Part shown: piece by piece, positions 53,777 to 64,000 of the stretch
Layout: every line of letters begins with the position of its first letter
How positions within the stretch are numbered: position 1 is the first letter of the stretch
Source of the DNA: Bretschneidera sinensis
Taxonomy: Eukaryota > Streptophyta > Magnoliopsida > Brassicales > Akaniaceae
NCBI GenBank assembly: GCA_023935145.1
Contig: CM043699.1
Location: forward strand, 131,014,536-131,078,535
Length of the DNA stretch: 64,000 nucleotides
Direction: 5' to 3'
Notes under the pieces: generated by a model
What the model was told of the DNA's origin: nothing
The model's database searches: none
Seen by the model: the letters and a program-made list of their open reading frames with translations, nothing else
Position numbers and translations under genes: made by a program

Positions 53777-54600
53777 CCTTTTTTTTTTTATGATTATCAA
53801 GCGAAAGAATCTTCTCCTAAGCTTCTTTCTAGCGGTGTAGGGAATCCAAATACAGTTCCACAGGAAGTTAGAAGATCCCTTCATAGGAAACTCCTTAATA
53901 AGATATCCCCTCAAACCCCTCTCCAGACTAAGACGCTAGGCTTCCATCTAACCAAGTCTTCTTTAGACACTTCAATACTAATGCTATACAAAGCTTCCAA
54001 GAACCTATTCATACTTTCAAGCTAACATTTTGGATGAGAGGAATGGCCTAATACAACACACCTTAAGAAGAAACACAAGAACAAACAAGTGCATCTCTAT
54101 TTCTCCCAATAGCAAAAAATTCGGAAATTGAACTTTCAACGAAACATCCTTATAACAAATATCATGCCAAAGTTGTATGCTTTCCCTATTGCCCACCAAC
54201 AGGAAAACATAAGGGAAAAAATTATCCCACGCTTTTCGAATCCACTTCCACTTCCACACCCCCACCCCATAAGCCCCCTTCTTTAGGCATTAACTCTATA
54301 CACTCCATCCCGAACTTAGCAAAAATCACTTTACTCCAAAGATGATCCCTCTCCACCATGCATTTCCATAACTACTTTCTACGAAGAGCTTTATTAAACA
54401 ACGTGAGAGATTTTAGGCCTAAGCCCTCTCTTTCCACCGGTTGTTTAACCACCCCCCATATCACCAAGTGATACTTGAAACCCTCTCCCGTATTTCCCCA
54501 TAAAAATCTTCTTTGAATACCTACCAAACGATTAGCCACCGTGTGGGAAAAGAGACATAAATTGGAAGGCTTGAGAGTGTGGCTTTGATGAGTGTAAGTC
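53777..54600 (-). mobile_element. L1-type LINE fragment (RT C-terminal region) in RAD16 intron 1
   Basis: Reading leftward, VANRLVGIQRRFLWGNTGEG, HLVIWGVVKQPVEREGLGLK, SLTLFNKALRRK, then LWKCMVERDHLWSKVI and, in another frame, VGNRESIQLWHDICY are the tail of a plant LINE ORF2 (the zinc-binding region after RT). A T run at 53777-53787 fits the poly(A) end in minus orientation. The element is 5'-truncated, with several stops. The flanking ACTTCC on both sides may be a target duplication, but is too short to trust. Confidence 0.75.
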
Positions 54601-55054
54601 TACTTCCTTATACTGGGAATAGGCACTGATTTGGTCACTAATAAAGATTTAATGTTTAGGTTTTTCATTGTTTGAAAAATATGTTTTTTCCTTTTGTTTT
54701 CTTTTGAGGGTAATGTTGCTTTTCGCCCAGTTGTGTTTAGTTTCTCTGTCAGAAATTAATGAGCAGATTGTGATCTATTTGCTCGGCCTCAAACTGAGTA
54801 TTTTATATAAATGTATCTTGACATCTAATGTTGAAGCAAGCGTTGAGGAAGAGCTCAACGATGGTTGTGATGATGAAATTTATGTGCCATCTTCGGGATC
54901 TGATCTTGGCGGCTCTAGTGATGAAGGTACCTTGTTTCTTGTATCTTTTTGGGCAAATATCAATAACTTGTCAGGTGGTTTGGCTTCCATGAAGATGCGT
55001 CCCTGTCAAGGAAGTTTTTAGTTTGAGGTTGAATAGTAATATAATTAAGAGAAT

Positions 55055-55510
55055 TGTTAGTGTTAGTCGTTTGACTAACTGTCCAAATAGGACCGTGCAC
55101 ACATGAGAATTATGCGTGCATGACACGATCTCTTATGGACATTTGCGATTGACAGTGGTGGTCCTCTATAAATAAACAAGTAGAATTATATCTTGTTGGT
55201 TCATTTGGACCTCCCATATTTGGGAGCGCAATCTTACATCATATTCTAATTAAAGAAGTAAACTATATTTCTTGAGATTGCATTCTTGAACATTTAAGAG
55301 AATGATGCTTATCAATCATCAAGAATATGAGTATAAGATTAAAAGTTGAATTTGAAGATGCATTAGTTTCCAAGTGATTCACATCTTTTCTTTTAAAAGA
55401 ATGCATTAAAAATTTTAGGTTTTCCCATATATCGACTAAGTTTGAAGGACAATATTGTGAAGGAAAACTAGACCAACCAGACCTATACTCATGCTATCCA
55501 CGGGCGTAAG
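55055..55510. repeat. LTR-like block in a RAD16 intron
   Basis: It begins TGTTAGTGTTAGTCG, has a TATA-like CTCTATAAATAAAC at about 55165, and the text downstream resembles a copia R region. A hairpin GTTAGTC/GACTAAC lies at the start. I cannot find a right border, duplication or partner, so this is tentative. Confidence 0.3.
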
Positions 55511-55589
55511 TTTGACTATGATTATTATGTTTTTCAAAGATAGTGACAAATGGATTAAAAAGATTGAAAGTACTTTCAAAAACATAAGA

Positions 55590-55835
55590 CACCCCGAGTT
55601 TCCTCGGGAGGCTCACTTAGTGCCTGCACGTCTTAAACCATGTGTGGACACTAAGTGAGCCTCCCAAAGAAATTTGGGGTGCAGGTTTGAGGCCATCATA
55701 GGGTGACTTAGGTCTCCATGAAGCCGGGAGCTTTAACCATATGTAGGCACTAAGTGAGCCTCCCAAAGAAATTTGGTTTGAGGCCACCATAGGATGACTT
55801 AGGTCTCCATGAAGCGGGGAGCTTTGTGGACAGTA
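55590..55835. repeat. 99-bp tandem duplication with a perfect 17-bp inverted repeat
   Basis: GGGAGGCTCACTTAGTG (about 55606) is exactly complementary to CACTAAGTGAGCCTCCC (about 55649). The latter is repeated about 99 bases on (about 55748) together with AAAGAAATTTGG and the downstream GACTTAGGTCTCCATGAAGC. Confidence 0.75.
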
Positions 55836-57500
55836 TAGATGGTTTTGTATGCACTTTATTGCGCTCTTCAAGTTTTAATATCGAAAAGAAGTTTTTAAAC
55901 TTGTTCAGATCATTTTAGATATGTTGCCTTATTAAAGTCTCAATTACATGAAAAGAAGAAGTTTGATTTGGAGTGATTGCAGCTAAGTATGTTTTCATGT
56001 GCCCAATGCCCTCTTCTTTCTCTTTTCCATTGATTTAACTTCGAAAAGAAAAATGATGAAAATTATGGTGAAATTTGTAGTAGTTGGGACATATTCATTG
56101 AACCAAACCTTCAAACCACTACTTGCAAATTGTATAAAATTGTTTTCATGACAAGGCACAGCAGTCATTTAAGCTCAATGTTTTTAGCCCTCTTCCACAT
56201 TTCAGATTCTTAGACGACCGCAGGTCTAAGCATCTGTTTTTATAAATTATACTCTGTAATATATAGGTTCACTGTAGTAAAGTACTAGTCTACGAAGTTA
56301 AAGCTAGCTATCTAGTATTAGTGGTCATGTATATTAACAACTATAGAATACCAATAATTACTTATAAAAATTTATAAAATTTCAATAATTACTTATAAAA
56401 AATATAGAATATCAATAATTATTTAAAACAAAAGAAAAGCACTTTCTTACTAAATGCTATTTAATTTAATCCCACAACTTAAAATGAACTTCAAGTATTA
56501 ATAAGTGTTCGATTTTATTATTATAAATTAAGTATTAACTTATTGAGTAAATTCTATATTTAAAATGGAACGCTCAAATAATCAATTTAGTTATAATATT
56601 TTTTAAATTTAATACATAGAAAATTTAAACATAAGTGTAGTTAAACAAATGTAAATTTGGAGAGTATAAATTTGTACTCATATTTAGGTTCCTTTAAAAT
56701 GGTTTAATTATACATTATAAGGGTAAGAAATTTTTTTGTAACACCTCTTGTTGGGTTTGAGGGGACAATCTTATAAAACTATTTTAGAGGGGTCAAATTT
56801 ACATATAAAGTTAAGAAATTATTGAAGATTTGGGGAAGGGGCATGCTTCACCCTTGGTCCCTATGGTCTAAAAATTCTCACTTAAGTAGCTTAAGGTAAG
56901 GTCTGTTACCACATAAGGCTAACACTGTCAATGTGCTCACCTGAAAGACACTTGAGAACTATTTTAAGTAGGAAAGGGAAATTTTTTCATAAAGTTGACT
57001 CTGTTCATAGAAACACTATCTCTTCTTTAGAGCTCCTGTACAAATCAAGCTAAAGCATTTGAAGAAGTGTGAAATTTCTGAATTCTTAGGCTGGTTATTA
57101 GTTGAAATTAATTGTTGGAACTCGTTTGAAAATTTTGCTTCAAGTAGTCTGGACTCTTAAAAAAATGTAAGATTAATGTCGACTTATAAGTATATATTGA
57201 TCCTAATGCTTTTTAGGTGAAAGAGAAAGTAACGAAATGGAGAGCAAATGTATTTTTTATTTTTATTTTTTTGTTGTTATATGAAGTTTATTATTTCTTA
57301 GCAAAAAAACGCATAAAAAATTATTTTTCGGCTAAAGAGTTCTCTTTATCATCTACTGCTGTTTGGCAAGATTGTAAATGAAGTATCTTCATTCTTTTCC
57401 CTTTTAAACTTCATGTCTTTGTTCTTTTTGCCAATTTTGTTGTCAAAGGGTCATGCTGCGACTTTGTGATAATAAAGTTACCTTTATTATTTTTGTTGAT
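55836..57500 (+). other. RAD16 intron-like AT-rich region
   Basis: There is no ORF with support and no recognisable transposon. Short repeated words such as AATAATTACTTATAAAA occur near 56351-56400. The helicase exons expected here by gene order are not visible. Confidence 0.4.
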
Positions 57501-57823
57501 TAATTAATAATAAAAATTTTCCCGACATAGACTCATCTTGTAAAAGACAGACGTTGTAACACTGCAAAAGCTGTTCTTGCTTTAGAGTCTTCATACAAAT
57601 GGGCTTTAAGTGGCACTCCTCTTCAGAACCGTGTTGGAGAACTTTACTCTCTGGTAAGCTTACCGTATGTTGAAAGGATTGACTGTAATCTGTAATCATT
57701 CGTTGTCAAGCTTATCAATTTGCCAATGCATTGCCACAGATCCGCTTCATGTGAATAACCCCATAGTCATATTACTTGTGTAAGGATTGTGACTGCAGGA
57801 CTCTTGATTATAGGTATGGTTTG

Positions 57824-58348
57824 TGATGGAGCCCACAGAAACCTGATCTAGTAGGAACCCCCACGTGGATCCTGGCATCACCAATAGGACGATGAAGTGT
57901 GTCAAGCTTCCACAGCACGGCAAATACACGTGGAGCGGGCAGATTACACGATCGCCACGTCTAAACGTGATTAACGAGTCTAACCCCTCTCTGAAACACG
58001 CAATCCCCTAACACACGCAACACTCTAAGCATGCGATTAAGATCTCTCTCTCTAAAGCCCGGGATCACAGGAGCAGGGTCATACCTCCCCCCACGTGGGC
58101 GGCCTCCACTCGGAAGACTACAAATAGCCTAAAGGTATGTGAGTCAAGCACAAGACTTTTTACTTTCCAGTATTACTCTACTTTAAAATTAATCCTCGGC
58201 CTCGGCCTAACTAGAGCGTCGGAGTGCCCTCGGAGATCTCCCCCTCTCCTCCTTCTGGGGGTCCCTTAGTTCACCCCTGTCACTTGTGTAGATCCCAAGA
58301 GGTCAATCCTAGGCCACGCCAGCACCAACGGTTTTAACAGCATCAATA
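57824..58348 (+). repeat. Element E 5' LTR
   Basis: It starts TGATGGAGCCC (compare TGATAGGGCC in D) and ends GCATCAATA before the primer site, about 525 bp. A TATA-like CTACAAATAG lies near 58119. Borders are inferred by analogy with D because the partner LTR is missing. Confidence 0.7.
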
Positions 58349-58350
58349 GA

Positions 58351-58369
58351 TTGGCGCTGTATGTGGGAA
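58351..58369 (+). promoter_or_regulatory. Primer-binding site of E
   Basis: TTGGCGCTGTATGTGGGAA lies at the same place as the site in D and differs from it at several bases. Confidence 0.65.
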
Positions 58370-58427
58370 ATCACAATCTTTCGCTGAACAGTAGAAGTAA
58401 AGAAGTCTAGGGAACTCATCTATTGCG

Positions 58428-59962
58428 ATGCCGCCAAAAATCACCACAAAAAGAACCGGTAAAGGAGCCCCAACGGTGTGCTCTGCTCCCATCCGGGGCA
58501 ACGCCCAGAGCCAGCGATCTAGGCCCGGTTCCCTGCAATCCTAGAACGTGCAACCCCTGGGTCAAGTAGACGGCCCCCCGTCAGAAAACAACGCTCTCAT
58601 CTCTCCAGAACCGACTCCCCTGACTACGAGGAAGCGACTGCACATCCTCAGGCTGCCCCTGTGACTCAGGCTCAATTCCAAGAGCTCTCCCGAATGATAG
58701 CCGACTTAGCGGCCCAAGTCTGAGGCCATCAACCCTCTTTTTCTTCAAGCTCCCAAGCAAGTAAAATCTTCTGATAGCGAAGATCTGACCTACAACCAAT
58801 CCATTGTCGAGCCCTCGCTAAGCTGCAGCCGATCCAAAAAAAGCTCCTCCAAGAGCAACTTCAACCTAGATAGACGATTTGAGGAGATGGAAGAAAAGAT
58901 AGACAAGGCCCTCAAGCATAGAAGCCTCAGTATCTTGGATGAGCTTAGTATCCAGGATCCTCCGTTCACGGAGGACGTCCTCGAGACCCCACTCCCGCCT
59001 AACTTTAGAATGTCGCAAGTCAGGATGTATGACGGTTCGGCAGACCCGTTAGACCATTTACAACATTACAAGACGACCATGATGCTGCACCGGCATTTCG
59101 ATCCTATCATGTGCTGTGCCTTCCCCTTGACTCTTGAGAAGGCCGCAGGTACGTGGTACTCATATCTAAGGCCAAAAATCATTGGCAACTTTAGAGATCT
59201 CAGTTATGCATTTGCTTCACACTTCCTCAGTAGTAAAGGGACGAAGAAGACCTCAGAGAGCCTGTTCAATATAATTCAACATCGAGGAGAGAGGCTCCGA
59301 GCTTACATATCTAAGTTCAATACAGCTGCATGGGAAATCCCTGATCTCGATCCGAATGTCCAAATGCTGGCCTTTAAAAACGGGCTGAGGTCCGGGATCT
59401 TCAGCTCCAAGCTCACCCGACGCCCGCCTAAGAACATGAATGAGGTTTTGGCTCGAGCAGAAAAGTATGTGTTGGCAGAAGACGACCAAGCATTTAGGAG
59501 AGAGAGAAGGGGAAACAGAGAAGAAGAGAAAAGACATCGATCCTCAGGGAAGAGCAGTCAAAAGGCCTCACCAAGAAAGCAGGTATAAACCCCACCCCAT
59601 ACTCGATGGCTTCACCCCCCTCAATGCGTCTAGGACCAATGTCCTAATGCAACTGCAAGATAGGTCAATCCTCCAGTGGCCGCCCAAGACGCCGCACCTC
59701 GGTGGGGACCAGAGAAAGTGGTGTCGATTCCATAAGAACTACGATCACGATACTGAAAAATGTCATAGCCTGAAGGAATAGATCAAGGCCCTCATCAACC
59801 AAGGGCACCTGAAGGACTTCACAAGACCTAGAGAAAGAGAGAGAGGTGCCCGCCTAGCCAAAGGGGGACTCCAGACGCCCCCGTCCTCCTCGGCAAGAAT
59901 GGCAAGACCTTAGTAATAACCTCAGGTCCAAGCAAGAGGGGCCCGATCAGAAGAACCAGGAC
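58428..59962 (+). pseudogene. Element E gag
   Basis: It starts MPPKITTKRTGKGAP, soon interrupted. The conserved capsid part is open at 58887-59500 (LDELSIQDPPFTEDVLETPL, LFNIIQHRGERLRAYISKFN, AFKNGLRSGIFSSKLTRRPP). A frame change near 59505 leads to the zinc-knuckle variant CRFHKNYDHDTEKC (59728-59769) and a TAG at 59779. Sequence and order match D's gag. Confidence 0.83.
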
Positions 59963-60526
59963 GTGGCGACTACCACTAGAATCACCAAGACAATTTGCGG
60001 AGGCTCGGTGACCAGGGGAGGTTCAGGACAAAGCAGTAAGGTCTATGCTAGAGCCGTGACCTCCTTCAGCGGCCCCCACAAGCGAAGGAAGTCAAGTCTA
60101 GTAATCTCCTTTACAGAAGACGACTTGGAAGGTGTGCAGACTCCTCATGATGACGCGGTGGTGGTCTCTCTCCTGGTGGACAACCATAAAGTAAGGCGGG
60201 TACTGATTGACAACGGGAGCTCGGCAGACATCCTATTCCATGACGCTTTCCAACTCATGGAGCTGAAAGACAAGGGCTTAGAGCCGGTCCTGACCCTCCT
60301 TTATGGTTTTGGTGGATCCCCAGTATTCGCGGAGGGAAGCATAGTCCTCCCTGTTACTGCAGGAACAGTGCTGCAAACAACCACGATACAAACCACCTTT
60401 TTGGTAGTCAAGCAGCCCTCCTCTTACAACATGATCCTCGGCCGACCTACCCTCAACAAGCTGAAGACCATTGTCTCCACTTATCATCTGAAAGTCAAAT
60501 TCCCCAACAATGAGAGGGTGGGGTAG
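59963..60526 (+). pseudogene. Element E protease
   Basis: An open frame has VVISFTEDDLEGVQTPHDDA and the active site RRVLIDNGSSADILFHDAF (D-N-G where D-S/T-G is usual, as also in D), then MILGRPTLNKLKTIVSTYHL. The frame ends at TAG near 60524 after a 1-base loss in GVVKGDQ. Confidence 0.83.
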
Positions 60527-62110
60527 TCAAAGGAGATCAGCGAGCTTCTCAATCCTGCTATCTGAATGCCATTAAGGAAGGGAAGAAGACCGAAGCCCTA
60601 CCCTTCGAAGTGGAAAACCTCAGAGATGAGATGAAGACTCCAAGGGGACGGCCCGTAGAAGAGCTAACCTCGGTGCTCCTCGGAGAAGACTCCTCCCAAA
60701 CAATCTAGATCGGATTAAATCTCCCCAAAAGTCATAGAGAAAAGCTCATCTCCCTCCTCAAGAAGAACAAGGACCTATTTGCCTGGTCTGCATTAGACAT
60801 GTCTGGAATCGACCCCAGAACTATCGAGCACCGCTTGAACGTAGATCCGAAACACAAACCAGTCATTAAAAAAAAAACTTTCACCCCAGAGCGCCATCAA
60901 GGCCGAGGTAGATAAATTGCTTGAAACCGGCTTCGTCGGAGAAGCAAAGTACCCCAAGTGGGTATCCAACGTGGTCATGGTCCGAAAAGCCAGCGACAAG
61001 TGGCAGATTTGCATCGACTTCACCAATCTGAACAAAGCCTGTCCTAAGGACAACTTTTCCCTCCCTCGGGTCAATCAGTTGGTAGATGCAACTTCGGGGC
61101 ACGAACTTCTCCTTCATGGACGTATACTCTGGTTACAACCAATTATTTATGTACGGGACTGACCAAGACAAGACCGTCTTTGTCACCGATCGGGGGTTGT
61201 ACTGTTATAAGGTTATGTCCTTCGGGCTCAAGAACACCAACGCAACCTATCAGAGGTTGGTGAATAAGATCTTCAAAGAGCAGGTCGGGCGAAACATGGA
61301 AGTCTTTATGGACGATATGTTAGTCAAAAGTACGGAGGCGCGGAACCACAGCTCTGACTTGGAAGAGGCGTTTGGGGTACTGCGCAAGTATAAGATGAGG
61401 TTGAACCCAGCGAAATGTGCATTCGGAATAACAGAGAAGAAGTTCTTGGGCTTCATGGTCACCCAAAGAGAGAAGCCAATGCAGAAAAGATAAAAGTCAT
61501 CCCTGATATGGCTCCTCCTAAATCCATAAAAGAAGTACAGCAGCTCACCAAGCGAATAGCAGCCATGAATTGCTTCATGTCCAAGTCCGCGGAAAGATAC
61601 ATGCACTTTTTCAAGGCCGTCAGGAAGGCGAAATATTTTCCTGGATAAAGAATTGCCAGGAAGTGTTTGAAGAATTAAAGAAATATTTAAGCTCGCCCTT
61701 GCTCTTGACCAAGCCACTCCCGGGTGAAGAACTATTTATGTACTTATCAGCTGGGCAAAGTACTGTGGCCTCAGTCCTGATCCGAGAAGAGGAAGGCACT
61801 CAAAAACCCATCTATTATGTCAACAGGATCCTCCATGAAGTGGAGGTGAGGTATCCTCCTATAGAGAATGTAGCTTACGCTCTCATAGTAGCGACGCGAA
61901 AGCTCCGACCATATTTTCAGGCGCACACAATCGTCCTCCTAATTGACCAGCCCTTAAGGCAAGTCCTACACAACCCGAGTGTTTATGGAAGAATCGTAAA
62001 GTGGTCAGTAGAGTTAGAAGAGTTCGATATCCGGTACCACCCTCGAAAGGTAGTCAAGGGTCAAGCCTTGGCCTACTTGATCGTCGAAACAAACCTCTTA
62101 ATGGACCCAA
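60527..62110 (+). pseudogene. Element E reverse transcriptase and gypsy RNase H
   Basis: RT segments lie in three frames: AKYPKWVSNVVMVRKASDKW, then FSFMDVYSGYNQLFM to VFMDDMLVKS, then IKVIPDMAPPKSIKEVQQL. The catalytic box reads FMDD (about 61304-61315) where D has YVDD. RNase H runs from FSWIKNCQEVFEELKKYLSS to PYFQAHTIVLLIDQPLRQVL and GRIVKWSVELEEFDIRYH, here with an intact Trp where D has TAG. Confidence 0.83.
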
Positions 62111-63767
62111 GCAAGGGAGTAAGATCGATGTCTGATGAATCACCTTCAGAGTGGACCCTCCATGTAGATGGGTCTTCGAATACCACAAGAAGCGGAGCAT
62201 GACTCATCCTCTGCAGCCCTAACGGCTTCATGGTCTAATATGTGTTAAGGTTTGAATTCAAGACCTCCAACAACGAGGTGAAATACGAAGCCCTTTTGAG
62301 ATTAGCTAAAGCATTGACCGCCGAAGCTCTAGACGTGTACAGTGACTCACAGCTGGTGGTAAGTCAAGTGACTGGGGAATTTGAAGCCCTGGGAGAAAAG
62401 CTCTTCTGGTACCTCGAAAATGTAAAAGAGCCCGCCGCAAAATTCAAGGCATTCCGAATAACTAAAGTCTCATGAGCAAAAAACTCCAAGGCGGACGCCT
62501 TGGCCCGCCTAGCCTCACTACCTCGAGCCGTCTACATAGAGACTCTCCTCGCCCCAAGCATAGACGAAGCCCCTATCCTGCTAGTAGCAAAGGAAGAAAC
62601 ATAGATGGACCCGATCCTCCGGTACTTGAAAAATGGGGAAGTCCCCGAACAGAAGATCGAAGCCAAAAAAATAATCTCCTATGCCTCCCGGTACGTGGTC
62701 ATAGATTAGCAGTTATATAAGAGGACTTTGACTATACTCTTCGGGAGGTCCACAAAGGGGATATGTGAAAATCACTTAGGGGCCCGAGCTTTAGCCTTCA
62801 AAGTTCTCCGACAAGGGTATTATTGACCCAAAATGAATGAGGATGCAGCAGATTTAGTCAGAAAATGCAAGAGCTGCCAACAACACACTCTCTTGCCACA
62901 TCAACCAGCCAACCCTCTCACCTTAATCACCAGTCCTCTTCTCTTCGCAATGTGGGGAATGGACATCCTTTGCCCATTCACCACGACTTCCAGAAAAAAG
63001 AAACATCTCATTGTAGCTATCGATTACTTCACCAAATAGGTCGAAACGGAGCCACTGGCTAGCATCATATATCATCAGACCCCAAACTTCGTTTGGAAAT
63101 CAATCGTGTGTCAATTCGGTACTAACACCGACAATGGTAAACAATTCGATAGCTCTCGATTTAAAACATTTTGCGAAAACCTCTGTATCGAACATCGGTT
63201 CTCGTCCGTCGGATATCCGCAAGATAATGGCCAGGCTGAAGTAACCAACATAACACTTCTCTAAGGAATTAAGAAGAGACTCGATAAAACAGATAAGCAA
63301 TGGGCCGATCAACTCTCCAATATCCTTTGTGCCTATCGAATAACTATTCATACTCCAACAGGGAAAACCCCATTCTTCATAACATACGTTTTAGAAGCCG
63401 TCATTCCCCTCGAGATCAGAATACCATCGATGCGCGTACAACACTTCGAACCAAGTAACAACGAGGAAGGTTTACGAATGAACACAGATTTAGTTGACAA
63501 AGCCCAAGACAAAGCCCAAATCCGCTTAGCTGTGTATCAATAGAGGAATGTCCGGTATTACAATTCTCGAGTTCGAAACAAGAACTTCAAACTACACGAC
63601 CTCATCCTTCGAAAAAGTGAAGTGTCCCGTCCTCGGCAAACGAGAAAGCTCGTCCTGAATTGGGAAGGCTCGTATAGAATCTGAAAAGTCTGCTGAGTTG
63701 GCACCTTCGAACATAAGGAGCTAAATGGAAAGCCCGTTCCACGCGAAAAACCTCCGCAAATTTAACA
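62111..63767 (+). pseudogene. Element E second RNase H and integrase
   Basis: The archaeal-type RNase H begins WTLHVDGSSNTTRSGA and is cut by TGA and TAA. It continues with LALTAEALDVYSDSQLVVSQ-like text. Integrase has PANPLTLITSPLLFAMWGMD, then VAIDYFTK followed by TAG at 63037, the same position as in D. DNGKQFDSSRFKTFC, NGQAEVTNITLL and LILRKSEVSRPRQTRKLV follow, with stops between. It breaks off after KPPQI, near 63765. Confidence 0.82.
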
Positions 63768-63834
63768 AAATTTTGAACTTTTTCCAAATTCAAGTTTTAT
63801 TATTTCTAGCTTTTACATGTTGTATTACTGATAG

Positions 63835-64000
63835 AATTTGCGAAGGTTTTCCTCGTTCCAAGTACGCGGAACGAGTTTGCCATCTAGCTCCTCAAGTTTG
63901 AAGGTGTTAACTAGGCAAACTTTTCGGATTCTATACGGGCCTTCCCAATTTGAGACGAGCTTTCCCGTTTGTCGAGGACGGGACACTACACTTTTTCGAA
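63835..64000 (-). CDS. Integrase C-terminal end of an inverted Tat-like element (partial)
   Basis: On the minus strand the frame is open from the window edge to TAA at 63837-63835. It reads RKSVVSRPRQTGKLVSNWEG, PYRIRKVC, then LVPRTWNEENLRKFYQ, the same C-terminus as D's integrase and the end of E on the other strand. It is better preserved than E. The 60-70 bases after its stop (plus 63770-63834) resemble the trailer after D's integrase, so the inverted element continues to about 63770. Confidence 0.8.

Larger units (their letters stand above)
53425..57815 (+). pseudogene. RAD16-like SNF2 helicase gene remnant
   Basis: Exon 1 (53425-53470) encodes MELRSRNRVSNSSID. Exon 2 (about 54837-54926) encodes ASVEEELNDGCDDEIYVPSS then GSDLGGSSDE. 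Both fit the N-terminus of plant RAD16/rhp16-type proteins. A later exon (about 57505-57653) has [37 protein letters not shown], the helicase core after the DEAH box; the DEAH box itself is corrupted. A GT-AG intron then leads to a last exon with SYYLCKDCDCRTLDY (about 57740-57813), with two stops before it. The exons with the Walker A motif are missing from 54930-57480. The normal protein acts in nucleotide excision repair; this copy cannot. Confidence 0.85.
57824..63770 (+). mobile_element. Decayed Tat-lineage Ty3/gypsy element E, 3' part replaced
   Basis: The order is LTR, primer site, gag, protease, RT, RNase H, second RNase H and integrase, as in D. It is clearly older, with dozens of stops and frameshifts. 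It lies just after a RAD16 exon and splice donor (GATTATAG/GTATGG). The left LTR border is preceded by GTTTG. The antisense gene and 3' LTR expected after integrase are absent, because the sequence switches near 63770-63830 to an inverted integrase end. The target duplication cannot be tested. Confidence 0.85.

Noticed and set aside
57819..57823. GTTTG as target duplication of E
   Set aside because: No right end of E is present in the window, so it cannot be tested.

Overview
The window reads as nuclear DNA of a flowering plant, probably a eudicot. The evidence is spliced plant-type genes with GT-AG introns and four plant LTR-retrotransposon groups: Athila, Tat, Sirevirus-like copia and another copia. 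I cannot name the species. About three quarters of the window is retrotransposon sequence. Every host gene I can recognise is broken, so it looks like a heterochromatic region where genes are decaying.

Layout. 1-14466: the right part of a minus-strand Athila-type Ty3/gypsy element (F). A complete minus-strand Sirevirus-like copia element (A, 1852-11707, target duplication GTTTC) sits in its gag gene, and a probable solo LTR (7013-7894) sits inside A. 15148-30916: a dead multicopper-oxidase-like SKS gene (SKU5 similar). Its 93-bp intron 5 is split by a complete Tat-lineage Ty3/gypsy element (D, 17257-29191, target duplication ACACC). D carries a second RNase H, a spliced antisense gene, and a 15-copy 89-bp minisatellite. 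32757-33764: a glycine-rich protein gene with two internal stops. 34240-35100 (minus): the 5' end of a dead PPR gene. 35219-35725: a Tourist-like MITE. 36499-57815: remnants of a RAD16-type SNF2 helicase gene. Its 5' UTR is split by copia element B (36504-53396, duplication CTAAT), and B's 3' LTR is split by Sirevirus-like element C (43073-53165, duplication CAGTT). Intron 1 of RAD16 holds a LINE fragment. 57824-63770: a strongly decayed second Tat element (E) in a later RAD16 intron. It stops in a tail-to-tail arrangement with an intact integrase end on the minus strand (63835-64000).

How the parts work. In each element gag makes the particle, protease, reverse transcriptase and RNase H copy the RNA from a tRNA primer, and integrase inserts the DNA, leaving the 5-bp duplications seen at A, B, C and D. 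None of the elements has fully open gag-pol frames. A has also lost its integrase region through a deletion at a short repeat.

Most unusual signal. In three different copia-type LTRs (A, C and the solo LTR) a short palindrome-like motif is arranged in pairs 21-22 bp apart. Most pairs and sites follow each other at 31, 42, 52-53 or 63-64 bp, near whole turns of the DNA helix. In A and C the last site lies about 94-96 bp upstream of the TATA box. A second array of six pairs with the same spacing lies inside C, upstream of its envelope-like ORF. This looks like a helically phased enhancer layout that persists while the motif itself changes.
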